Virus record (IMG/VR): IMGVR_UViG_3300017735_000070
Location: 1-29,089 of that record
Strand: one strand, 5' to 3'
DNA: 29,089 bases
DNA from: a virus
Shown one piece after another: positions 1 to 8,536 of the stretch. Position numbers and translations under genes: made by a program. The notes under the pieces were generated by a model. It was not told the DNA's origin. It worked only from the letters and a program-made list of their open reading frames with translations, and did no database searches. Positions within the stretch are counted from its first letter, which is position 1; each line of letters starts with the position of its first letter.

Positions 1-70
1 CTTGCTTAGTCAGCGTAACAGGGCCAGTGCCAGCCGCATCACTTATCGTTGTAACTCTAATCTCAGACAA
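1..70 (-). CDS. Tail/fibre-associated protein, N-terminal fragment (cut by window edge)
   Basis: Only the first 23 codons are present; the gene runs off the left edge. The frame starts at a TTG at 70, inside the end of the preceding tail gene, and reads SEIRVTTISDAAGTGPVTLT then KQ. A G-rich stretch about ten bases upstream of the TTG can serve as ribosome binding site. The RVTTISDAAGTGPVTLTKQ pattern resembles the N-terminus of small virion proteins near the fibre genes of marine podoviruses; this is from memory of the family. Role in the particle is unknown. Overlap with the upstream gene suggests translational coupling. Confidence 0.6.
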   Translation of the reverse strand, partial: MSEIRVTTISDAAGTGPVTLTKQ

Positions 71-386
71 TGGACAAGTTCCCCCCTGATGTGACAGTCA
101 GAGTAACACCCGATGCAATAGTTAATGGACCAGTTGCATTAGCATTTTCGTCTGCGTCGATTGTTGTGCTAGTGTTTAAGGTTTGTTCATTGATCCTAAA
201 GATGTCTCCTGCACTACTGCCAGTTTCACCATTCTCACCTTTAAACAAGCCACCGCCACCACCAACATATGTTTTGATTTGAGCAGCCGTAACACGCTTA
301 GATGTTCCGGCCTCATTAATCTCAAATTGGTTTGCATCAACTACAGAAGAAGCCGCAGTAAGCCCTGATATTTTTACGTTAGCCAT
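63..386 (-). CDS. Putative tail fibre adaptor-like protein
   Basis: A 107-residue protein. It begins MANVKISGLTAASSVVDANQ followed by FEINEAGTSKRVTAAQIKTYV, a pattern seen at the N-termini of phage tail fibre and tail-attached proteins (xxKISxLTAA..INEAGTSKkVT). A Gly-rich linker lies at about residues 42-47. The C-terminal half is a Thr/Ser/Gly-rich beta repeat (GPLTIASGVTLTVTSGG) like the repeated beta-strands of phage fibre shafts. It is too short to be a whole receptor-binding fibre, so it may be an adaptor or a baseplate-proximal piece. An AAAGGG ribosome site precedes the ATG and the gap to the previous gene is 11 bases. Function is inferred. Confidence 0.7.
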   Translation of the reverse strand: MANVKISGLTAASSVVDANQFEINEAGTSKRVTAAQIKTYVGGGGGLFKGENGETGSSAGDIFRINEQTLNTSTTIDADENANATGPLTIASGVTLTVTSGGNLSIV

Positions 387-397
387 TTTTATACCCT

Positions 398-823
398 TTA
401 TGCGAGGGTTAGGATTCCATTAGAGCCAATGTCGATTGTAAAAGTATCACCGTCATTGAGTGTCAGTGAGCTTCCATAATCATAATAGCCAATAACAGGA
501 TCGTTTGTTACAGTGTCATTGTAAATAACCACATAACGAAATGCTGCTACAGAACCACCAGATGCAGTTAGCGTCAAATCGGCTGCACCAAGCTTATATG
601 TGCCAGATGACTGAGCGCTTGTTACACTTGCCAGAGTTCTTGACGACAAATTTGAATAACTAATCTGTGTGATATTAGCCAATACGCCGTTCCCATCTGC
701 TGTAACATTTGTCCCCGCAGTTGGGTCTGTATTCGATAGAGCGACAATCAGAGTATCGCTTCCGAGGTTCATAGCCTCGACTGCATACTCTACAAAGTCA
801 TTTACTTTTACAAAGCTAGCCAT
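398..823 (-). CDS. Virion-associated protein of the tail region (beta-rich, unknown role)
   Basis: A 141-residue protein rich in Thr, Ser, Gly and Asn, with no charged domain, predicted to be mostly beta-strand. Recognisable segments are SDTLIVALSNTDPTAGTN, YSNLSSRTLASVTSAQSSGT, FRYVVIYND and a closing GDTFTIDIGSNGILTLA. This pattern recurs in small proteins next to the tail fibre genes of many podoviruses and siphoviruses, usually annotated hypothetical; I recall no proven function. It starts with a strong AAAGGA site and follows a 75-base gap that contains a late-promoter-like motif. A decoration, fibre-attachment or minor tail role is likely by position. Confidence 0.75.
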   Translation of the reverse strand: MASFVKVNDFVEYAVEAMNLGSDTLIVALSNTDPTAGTNVTADGNGVLANITQISYSNLSSRTLASVTSAQSSGTYKLGAADLTLTASGGSVAAFRYVVIYNDTVTNDPVIGYYDYGSSLTLNDGDTFTIDIGSNGILTLA

Positions 824-886
824 TTCTATTTTCCTTTAGCTGTTAGCTACTAGTTTATTCCTTGTTCTACAAAAACAAGAAAACAT

Positions 887-900
887 CAACGCACAAATTA
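887..900 (-). promoter_or_regulatory. Late promoter-like motif, copy c (tail genes)
   Basis: Minus strand reads TAATTTGTGCGTTG. It matches the motif at 19836, 15855 and 12608 with at most a few differences. It overlaps the stop codon of the large ejection protein gene and sits upstream of the two tail genes in their direction of transcription. Bases just downstream (TTGATGTTTTCTTGTT) also resemble those after copy b. Confidence 0.55.
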
Positions 901-3900
901 CTGCCTCCCAAATGCAGATTTAGTTGCGTAATCAATGAACGCTTTAGAATCTTCCTTAACCCAGAACAGTTGAGTCAAAGGCAAGCTAAAGTAAAATTCC
1001 CTTGCAGCATCAGCATACTCTTGCTGACCGATTTTAACACCTGCGTCAACAAAGTCCTTTATAGTAGACGGCCCTGCGCCCATGATTGTCATCATGCCTT
1101 CGGCAAATCCGTCTTCACCATAATAAGGTAGTCTAACAGCATCATTATCTGGATCATTAAGTCCAAGCTGAACCCCAACCCTGATAGAATTAAATGCAAC
1201 ATCTCCATAAACAGAAGATATACCACTTCTTTCGATTGCCGCCATAAATCTTTGGTCATAATCCATCTCTTCCCATGCCCAAGATGGAGTTTTGATCTTT
1301 GCGATTAAATAACCCATGCCAATCATAGTCGCAAAACCTGCATACTTAGACTTTAGTTGGCCTTGGGCTGATGTTTGCAAGATGTTAGCCATTGCTGACA
1401 TTGAGAAGTTGTAAAATTGAAACGGAAGTGTAGCAATTGGCATTTCCCACCGAGCATAGCCCGGAAAGCTTGGGTCTTCTTGTATATTTGGCATAATTTT
1501 ACGCGCATTTTTGATCTTAAGAAACACAGAGCCATCTGCATATTTAAACCTAGTAGCAGGTGAAGAAGTAAGAATTGTATTTGCTATGTTTTGAGACACA
1601 GCAGCCCTAAATGCCACAATTGTTTCTGTTGGAACGCCAGAGTTTGCCCACTCAGATATATTGCCAACATTTAAGCCTCGATCTGTTATTTCCGTTGGCG
1701 CTTTTGCAATTGCTTTTAAGTGCTTTGGATCAAGACCGTACCTTGCAGCAAATTCTAGCTCAAAGTTAGACGTTTTACCTGCTTCTACATTTTTGGCTAT
1801 CTGTATAAACTTATGAACGGACAAAGTTCCCGATATAGTTTTTAGGCCAACAGTCATAGGGCCAAGTCCGTTTGCAATAAAGCCTATATTTTTTATTGAG
1901 TTCCAAACATCAGAGCCAATCTTAACACCAGTTTCTTCTAGAACCCTTTGCTGAACAATTCCTAAAGAAAGCTCTACAGCCTCGCCATAAATTGCTTTTA
2001 TTTCGTGAAACTGTTTTTGAACAGAGCCACTTTCCATTGCCCCAAGCGATGCTCTAAATATATCTTTAAAGCCATGCTCCATAACCATCTTTGGGATGTC
2101 TCCAATCGCAGTAATCCCTGCGCCGCCAAGATAATTCAAAGAAGCATACTCTTTTAAGCGCTGCACATTTTTTGCAGAAAAACTTGTTGGATTATCAAGT
2201 GTGGATGCAGTTACACGCCTATAAAGAATTGTAAGGTTTTGCCTTAACTCATTAACATCCTCTAACTTCATGCCATTAGAAAGCAAATCACCAGTAAGCT
2301 CGTCTGCTAGCTCGTCGTAATTTTGCTTAAACATATTTGCAAAGTCAATTTTGCTTCCCATTCTGGTGTTATACGTGCGAATTACCTCACGAACATTTGT
2401 ATTTATAAAGTCAACAACCTCAGAGTTTGGGATGGCAATAGCTCTGCTTGGAAACTTAATGCTTTTAGATGTCGGAATGTCAGAAGGAACGTCATCGCTA
2501 AGTATAGAGCGAATAACTGAATCAACATATTTATCTTGGGCTTCCAAATCGCCTGTTAAATCTGCTCTTTCATGCAGACCAGTCTTATTATTGTACTTTA
2601 CTCCAAACGGATTTTGCCTAATCCAGTTTGTAAGTATTGTTCTAAATGTCTGAGAGCCTTTTTCATCTAATTCTATAGCTCTGTGATCCCACATACGCAT
2701 AAAATATGGCTCTTTTTTACCCATAGGTCGAATGTCGCCGCTTGTTACATATGCTAAACTGTTTTCAAGCTCTGCTAGGTCTTCCCTATTTCTTATTATT
2801 TGGGCGCTCCAATATTCCTCCGCATCCTCATATCCGTTTTCCCTTGCTCTTTGCAGCTTATCCTCGGCGTGATCTATTTTGCTTTGTTTTTGGATTATTC
2901 TTGATTGCAAGAAATTACTTGAGCCAATTACACCTGCCCCTGTTGCTTCATTTCTCATTCCGTCAAAGTATTTTTGGAATAACTCTGCGGCTTCTTTTTC
3001 TTTAGCCGTCAAGTTTTCACCAGTAATATGTTTTATAAGCGTTCTTTCAGCCCACTTGTCTAAGCTCACGCTTGAGCGCGTTGCTTTACGGACAAGATTT
3101 GGCGCGATGCGTGGGGCGTCAGTTGCGTCTTTCCAAATTCGAGTAAGCTCTGACTCAAACTGGATAACGTCTGCTCTTCTTAGTTGGTTTCTTATGTGAA
3201 CACTTGGCGGCAAGGTCATCCCTAGTTTTTGCCCTGCGTAAAGCAAAGAACTATCACCTGCTAAAAGCAATGAAGATTTCTTAAATCTATTTATAGCTTG
3301 CTTAAGCTCTGGTGAAGCGTTCTTAGGTAACTTAAATCTAGCAATTGCTTTTATTGGCGTTGGTAAAATATCCAACTTATCAAGAAAACTTGCAGCAAGA
3401 TTATAAGGGTCTTCTGAAACAGTAAGCCCCTCATCTAGCCGCCTCTTGTTCATTTCATCAATAATAATATCTCTTTCTTTAGTGGTCTTATTTAAACTAG
3501 AAACTAATCCATCTAATTTGTCAGGCCCCAACACAGGATGAACCCCATCTTCCACTTCTGCAATTGTTTTTGCAATTCCGTGAATCCTTTGGGTCATATT
3601 CTGGACTTCTGCTGTTAGCTCTTGATCGCCAAAACTCTTGAACGGTCTTTCCATTTTTGCGCCAGAAGCCAATCTCGCTTGAAGCTCTCCAAATCTTTCC
3701 ATTTCGAGAATAGTTAAGGAGTGATCTTGTATTCGGCGGTGTGCATCAGTCATTGCGCCGTTAAACATACCTTTGCCTTTTGCGATGCCAAACCCAAGGC
3801 CACTTCCTAATACCGCAGAAGCGCCAATATAAGCCGCACCCTCGCGCCAATCGTAATCAGGCATACTTGAGTACCGAATAGCCTCTTCCCCTGCTGCAAT

Positions 3901-4314
3901 AGCCGTTGCAGTGCCTCCAAGGTTTATTGCTTGCTTTGTCGCGGTAACGCCTCTTGCAAACCTAAAGACTGGAATAGCGGCAAGGGGATCAAGAAGACCT
4001 GCGGCAAGCGTCTGACCTACAGAAGCTTTGCTTAATACACCTCTGTCTGCTTGTGATTTCAAATAAAGCTCTTTCTTTACATCAAACTCTGCTTTTGTAG
4101 CAGCAAGCATAAGGTCTTCTTCAATCGGTTTATAGAAAGGCTCTACTACACGATCAAACTCTTCCCTTTCAGCCCATCTATCGTAAAGCCCATTTGAAAC
4201 AAGAGGGTCTTTCCAGTAAGAAATGTTACTGTAAACAGAGTTTGTGAACGTAGGGTTAAAGAATGAAGTTCGCTGACCAGTAACAGGCGTTAGAATATAT
4301 GGTTGATTCATCAT
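898..4314 (-). CDS. Large internal virion / DNA ejection protein (T7 gp16 position)
   Basis: A protein of 1138 residues, the last of three internal-virion genes, in the place held by gp16 in T7. Visible features: N-terminal MMNQPYILTPVTGQRTSFFN; two small-residue-rich, possibly membrane-active stretches near residues 105-120 (AAGLLDPLAAIPV) and 160-182 (AAYIGASAVLGSGLGFGIA); long helical charged regions; further hydrophobic segments near residues 715-735 and in the C-terminal third. I see no convincing lytic transglycosylase signature (no clear E-S..G..Q motif), unlike T7 gp16. The start overlaps the previous stop, with either ATG of ATGATG usable. The expected role is to enter the host envelope and help form the channel for genome delivery; this is inferred from size and position. 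Confidence 0.75.
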   Translation of the reverse strand: MMNQPYILTPVTGQRTSFFNPTFTNSVYSNISYWKDPLVSNGLYDRWAEREEFDRVVEPFYKPIEEDLMLAATKAEFDVKKELYLKSQADRGVLSKASVGQTLAAGLLDPLAAIPVFRFARGVTATKQAINLGGTATAIAAGEEAIRYSSMPDYDWREGAAYIGASAVLGSGLGFGIAKGKGMFNGAMTDAHRRIQDHSLTILEMERFGELQARLASGAKMERPFKSFGDQELTAEVQNMTQRIHGIAKTIAEVEDGVHPVLGPDKLDGLVSSLNKTTKERDIIIDEMNKRRLDEGLTVSEDPYNLAASFLDKLDILPTPIKAIARFKLPKNASPELKQAINRFKKSSLLLAGDSSLLYAGQKLGMTLPPSVHIRNQLRRADVIQFESELTRIWKDATDAPRIAPNLVRKATRSSVSLDKWAERTLIKHITGENLTAKEKEAAELFQKYFDGMRNEATGAGVIGSSNFLQSRIIQKQSKIDHAEDKLQRARENGYEDAEEYWSAQIIRNREDLAELENSLAYVTSGDIRPMGKKEPYFMRMWDHRAIELDEKGSQTFRTILTNWIRQNPFGVKYNNKTGLHERADLTGDLEAQDKYVDSVIRSILSDDVPSDIPTSKSIKFPSRAIAIPNSEVVDFINTNVREVIRTYNTRMGSKIDFANMFKQNYDELADELTGDLLSNGMKLEDVNELRQNLTILYRRVTASTLDNPTSFSAKNVQRLKEYASLNYLGGAGITAIGDIPKMVMEHGFKDIFRASLGAMESGSVQKQFHEIKAIYGEAVELSLGIVQQRVLEETGVKIGSDVWNSIKNIGFIANGLGPMTVGLKTISGTLSVHKFIQIAKNVEAGKTSNFELEFAARYGLDPKHLKAIAKAPTEITDRGLNVGNISEWANSGVPTETIVAFRAAVSQNIANTILTSSPATRFKYADGSVFLKIKNARKIMPNIQEDPSFPGYARWEMPIATLPFQFYNFSMSAMANILQTSAQGQLKSKYAGFATMIGMGYLIAKIKTPSWAWEEMDYDQRFMAAIERSGISSVYGDVAFNSIRVGVQLGLNDPDNDAVRLPYYGEDGFAEGMMTIMGAGPSTIKDFVDAGVKIGQQEYADAAREFYFSLPLTQLFWVKEDSKAFIDYATKSAFGRQ

Positions 4315-7300
4315 CTTCCCTTATCTATTACCTTTTGCACTTCATTTAAAACGTGTTCTGGAATGTCTTCAACATTATCGTAACCAAGAAGCTGCCTTAA
4401 CTCACCAACCCTAACTATAAAGTCTTTTGCAGACTCATCTGGTTTTGGCAGTTTTGCTTCTTCAAATCTACGCATATGATTAATAGTCATTTCAGTTCTA
4501 TTTCTCGCTTGAGCAACTTGGTTTCTTTGCATACTTGTAAGGCCGCTTTCATCGCCCTCTATTACAAAGTCTTTAAGCGTATCAACTAATGATTTTGTTT
4601 CGGTTTTTACTCCCGAAAGGTCTTGCAATTTGCTTATAAGAGCTTGCTCATTTGCAGTTCCAACGCTTTTTACAGCATTTTTGTAATTTTCTTCGCCAAA
4701 TTCAGTTATTAACTGTTGCTCCAATTGACCTAGATTTGTTTCTTCGGCCCCAGACTCAGTATACACTTCTGGCTGCTCACCAACTCCATAAATCCGTTGG
4801 TCAGTATCGGTAAGTTCAGCCTCGAAAGCTGTTTTTAACTCATTAAGGCCAAAGGCAGAACCAACAACCTCGTCAACACTTCCATCCTGCCTCATTCTAA
4901 ACACCATCCATATAGGATTTGCAGCATCGCTAGATGGGTGAGCGCCAACAAAAGCACGATCAACCTGATCTAACTCAGCCAAGTGATTAGTTAGATTTCC
5001 AAATAAATCCTTCGTTGTTTGAATCGGATATATGTCTGGGTCGTGCCTCATTTGAGTCACGGTAACTTTTGAGTTTGGATAATATTTTACAAGCCTTTCT
5101 TGGCCTATGTTTAAGATATTAATATTTTGAAGCTTTTGCGCTACAAACCTATCAAACTTTGCTTTGTCATCTGCACTAAAGTAATCAGTCCAATGAAGGG
5201 CCGAAAACTCAGTGCCGCCAGTAAAGATCGAATAAGCATTAGGGTCTTCCACAAAACCTGTTTCATAAATGCCCTTAACAATTTTTTCCCAATTATTGCC
5301 CCCAATTTGATTTGCTATAACCGCAGCCTCAATAACAGGAGTAATGCTAGGAATTAATTGAGATGGAATACCTGCGGCTAATGCCAAAGAAGTAGCATCA
5401 TCAAAATTAGTCATGCCTTTAAACTGTTCTTTAGTTAAATTTTGGGCAATTAAAACTTCATTTATAAACCTGCCAACACCACCTTGATAAGATGCCGACA
5501 CCAAATCAGCCATTGAGAACACTTTAAGCTTGGCTATATCTTCTTGGCTTAGATCGCTATCAATACCCAAGTATGCAGGTTTAACTTTTAACCTTCCATC
5601 TTGAAGGAAAAAGAACTCTTCCCTTAAGTGCATAGCAAAGTTTTCTGCCTGTTGATCACTTAACTGACCACTAAGAAGGCTTTTTGCAGAATCTACAATA
5701 AGCATATTAGGAAAATACGGATTGCCCTTAGAGTAAGTTAAGAAATCGCCTATTGCCTTTTTATACTCAGCGTTGCCTTCAATTCCCAAAATGTCTGCGC
5801 CTGACATTGTGTATAAATCAGGAAAGTCACTTGTATTAAGGCCAAGCATTTCAGCAGCAGTGTTTGTAATACCCCTTGGGTCTTTTAATTGTTCAGAAGT
5901 AAATGGTGTTTCAGCGTCAATTTTAGCTTCTAACTCATTTCTTGTACGCGCTTTTTGCGCTGAATCAACCCGTGCGCTTTGGTTTGAGGCAAGACCTGAA
6001 AGAACAGATGTAATTTGTTTATTATTAAAACGAACAGGAGTACCTTTAATGTTTAATTGAGCTTTATTTACAGCGTCAGCAATTAGCTTTTCTTTTTGTG
6101 TAAGCTCTACTGTAACATCCCCTAAGAAAAAGTCTTCTAACCTTTGTAAAGATTCTACTTTTTCGCTTGGATTTTGAGAAAGACCCCCTAATGTTTTTCT
6201 TAATTGAAAATCAGCATAATCATCAACAATTTTTTGCGCTTGTGAGGTTAATACATCTATATTAGCCCCAACTGCATCGCCCTCCCTTACTAAAGCTTTT
6301 CCAAGATTTTCAAATTTTATAGCGCCAGAGTCAGCTTGGCCTACAAGACCTGATGCAAAATCTTTAAAACCCTCAATGCTAGCTTCATTCTTTTTAGTGG
6401 TTATTGCACCTGAGATTTCTTTCCAAGCGCTTTGATACTCAGTCCCAATTAACTTTTCTGAGCTAAATGTTTCTTTAAATTTCTTTGCAATTTCTTCTGC
6501 GTCAAATAACGATGTTGTGTTCAGCTTTATACTTTGCAAAGTAGATATATGCTGCCGACCCATAGCCAACGAAAGTGCAGCTTTTTTATTTTGCTGTACA
6601 GTTGTGGCTATTTTTTTGCGACCAGTTAAAATATCCTTAAATGGGGTTGGGTTTTCCATCATAAGGTCAAAATACAGATTAGAGTGTTCTTTTGGCAGTA
6701 TGCTAAAAATAACTTTTGGGTCTTTAATCCCATCAATCAAAAAAGAAATCTGCTCTTTATTTAATACAGTATGGCTAACACCACCTTTTGCTGGTCCTTT
6801 TTTTGGCTTTCTAGGCAAAGAAAGCAATTGAGACATAAGACCTGCGGCAAGCTGTTCTTTCTGCTTTATAACTGATGCTTTTAACTTACCAAAAGCCTCA
6901 GCACCAATGTCAGCCTGATAATAAGCAGCTTCATCAAGCAGAGTATCCATCTGCGCCATAATGCTTTTTACTTCCATTGGAGTAAAATTTCTGCCTTTAA
7001 TGTAAGCTTCGGCTGATGTGTCTTCAAATATTTGAGTATTCTCAAAAACTTGCTGCTTAAGGTCAGCAACAAAAGCTTTTCGTTCTTCGGCTATCCGCGC
7101 TTGCTCAATTCTTCTTTGTTCGGCAAACACTGCGCCGACATTTGAAGCCGCGCTAAATTCTGTATTCAGATCAGCAGAAAGAGAAACAAAGTCTGCTTGT
7201 GTAAAGTCATCAGAGAGCAGCATAACTTGAGTTAGCGCGTGTTGAGCTTTTTGTGGCAACATATCCATTATTGCCTTGCTGCCACCTACATTAAAATAGG

Positions 7301-8102
7301 TTTGTATTATCTTTGAAAACTCTGCGACCTCTGGCTGCTTTAGTACAGTTGAGATTCTTCCTTTAAGGAAAGCTGTCTTTGCCGCCTTGAACTCTTCTAT
7401 AGACTTATTGTCAGTCGCAATTCCTAGCGTTTTGAAGTCTTCAAACTTTGCGTCAACTGCGGTTTGCGTTTGATAAAACTCATGAAAGTCTCCATCGCCA
7501 CTTGCGCCTGAGTTATAAGCCGACTCATAAAAATCACTTAAAATCCGAGAGTAAGCAAGTCTTGTTTCTTCTTGCATTTTTTGGATTTGCAAAACTTCAA
7601 GTTGGCTTTCGCCTCTGGTTCTGGCTGATGCTCCTGCGTCAACAATAACCTGCTTGTAATAACCAGACGCATCTTGCCCAATACCTTCTAGGTAAGCATT
7701 AAAAGTCTGCTCAAATAACTCTGGAGCATTGTCTTCAACAGAAACCTTTTGTGCAATCTCATTGGCTTTTGCTGATATTTGATCGCTTACAGATGTTTGG
7801 AAGCGTTGAAGAAGAACTCTCTCAAAAGCGTTTTTCCGAAACTCCCCCATGTGATCTGCTTGTTGAGAGGCAATTGGTTTTTTGGTATCTGGGTCAAAGG
7901 AAAGTATTTCATTAATTCCAAGCTCTGCTGCTTGTAGCTCACCTGACTCAATAGCTTTGTTTTTTTCAAACTCAAAAGCTCTGGCTCTCATTTTGGCGGC
8001 TGATTCTTTTACAGCCTGACCAATTTCTTGCCCCGCAACTGGAACTCTAGTAACGCCAATAGGCGCAATTCCAAATCTTTTTTGTTGTCTTACAATAGCC
8101 AT
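4311..8102 (-). CDS. Internal virion / ejection protein (T7 gp15 position)
   Basis: A protein of 1263 residues counted from the ATG at 8102. An in-frame TTG at 8120 would add six residues, but the ATG overlaps the previous stop as TAATG and has GGAAGA upstream, so it is preferred. The N-terminus MAIVRQQKRFGIAPIGVTRV is typical of the large middle ejection protein of podoviruses. It is followed by long, Ala/Glu/Lys-rich helical and coiled-coil sequence with no enzyme motif. In T7 the matching protein gp15 joins gp14 and gp16 in the core and in the periplasmic tunnel. Its position between the gp14-like and gp16-like genes, and its large size, support that call; the assignment rests on order more than on sequence. 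Confidence 0.75.
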   Translation of the reverse strand: MAIVRQQKRFGIAPIGVTRVPVAGQEIGQAVKESAAKMRARAFEFEKNKAIESGELQAAELGINEILSFDPDTKKPIASQQADHMGEFRKNAFERVLLQRFQTSVSDQISAKANEIAQKVSVEDNAPELFEQTFNAYLEGIGQDASGYYKQVIVDAGASARTRGESQLEVLQIQKMQEETRLAYSRILSDFYESAYNSGASGDGDFHEFYQTQTAVDAKFEDFKTLGIATDNKSIEEFKAAKTAFLKGRISTVLKQPEVAEFSKIIQTYFNVGGSKAIMDMLPQKAQHALTQVMLLSDDFTQADFVSLSADLNTEFSAASNVGAVFAEQRRIEQARIAEERKAFVADLKQQVFENTQIFEDTSAEAYIKGRNFTPMEVKSIMAQMDTLLDEAAYYQADIGAEAFGKLKASVIKQKEQLAAGLMSQLLSLPRKPKKGPAKGGVSHTVLNKEQISFLIDGIKDPKVIFSILPKEHSNLYFDLMMENPTPFKDILTGRKKIATTVQQNKKAALSLAMGRQHISTLQSIKLNTTSLFDAEEIAKKFKETFSSEKLIGTEYQSAWKEISGAITTKKNEASIEGFKDFASGLVGQADSGAIKFENLGKALVREGDAVGANIDVLTSQAQKIVDDYADFQLRKTLGGLSQNPSEKVESLQRLEDFFLGDVTVELTQKEKLIADAVNKAQLNIKGTPVRFNNKQITSVLSGLASNQSARVDSAQKARTRNELEAKIDAETPFTSEQLKDPRGITNTAAEMLGLNTSDFPDLYTMSGADILGIEGNAEYKKAIGDFLTYSKGNPYFPNMLIVDSAKSLLSGQLSDQQAENFAMHLREEFFFLQDGRLKVKPAYLGIDSDLSQEDIAKLKVFSMADLVSASYQGGVGRFINEVLIAQNLTKEQFKGMTNFDDATSLALAAGIPSQLIPSITPVIEAAVIANQIGGNNWEKIVKGIYETGFVEDPNAYSIFTGGTEFSALHWTDYFSADDKAKFDRFVAQKLQNINILNIGQERLVKYYPNSKVTVTQMRHDPDIYPIQTTKDLFGNLTNHLAELDQVDRAFVGAHPSSDAANPIWMVFRMRQDGSVDEVVGSAFGLNELKTAFEAELTDTDQRIYGVGEQPEVYTESGAEETNLGQLEQQLITEFGEENYKNAVKSVGTANEQALISKLQDLSGVKTETKSLVDTLKDFVIEGDESGLTSMQRNQVAQARNRTEMTINHMRRFEEAKLPKPDESAKDFIVRVGELRQLLGYDNVEDIPEHVLNEVQKVIDKGR

Positions 8103-8536
8103 TATTGAGTCTTCTTCCAATCAAAGTAGGCGTCACTACCAGTTGTTGCAGCTTCCATCATTGAAGAATAGAGACTTTCTCGACCTTTTCTCATTGTGGC
8201 TGCGCCTTGTTGTTTCATGGCAAGCTGATTTATTCTTGCCATAATTGCTACATCTGAAATGTCACTCCCAACAACTGCTTTATCAGCCCTTTTTTGAGCT
8301 AACGCAGATGGATCAGATACATCACGACCAAATTTACTATACAAAGCGTCTGCACTTTTAACCGCGCTTTTAAATGCGCCTATCGCTGCTGTGCGCGTTT
8401 GTATTCCTTGCGCATTTGCAAGTTGAGATTCAGTGCCAATATTAAACGTTTGAAGCTTTGCTGTTTGATAAGCGCCTATTCCTTGAATTAAAGAACCTGC
8501 GGCTTGCATTAAGCCTAATGCTAATTGAGCGCTCAT
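8102..8536 (-). CDS. Small internal virion protein (T7 gp14-like)
   Basis: A 144-residue protein, first of the three internal-virion genes. The N-terminus is hydrophobic and Ala/Gly-rich (LALGLMQAAGSLIQGIGAY), which could insert in a membrane. The middle is helical, with repeats of Ala, Gln and Lys (AIMARINQLAMKQQGAATMR), as in gp14-like proteins of many podoviruses. In T7, gp14 makes the outer-membrane part of the DNA ejection channel. The start overlaps the nozzle gene stop as ATGA and the stop overlaps the next start as TAATG, so the three genes are translationally coupled. Confidence 0.75.
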   Translation of the reverse strand: MSAQLALGLMQAAGSLIQGIGAYQTAKLQTFNIGTESQLANAQGIQTRTAAIGAFKSAVKSADALYSKFGRDVSDPSALAQKRADKAVVGSDISDVAIMARINQLAMKQQGAATMRKGRESLYSSMMEAATTGSDAYFDWKKTQ

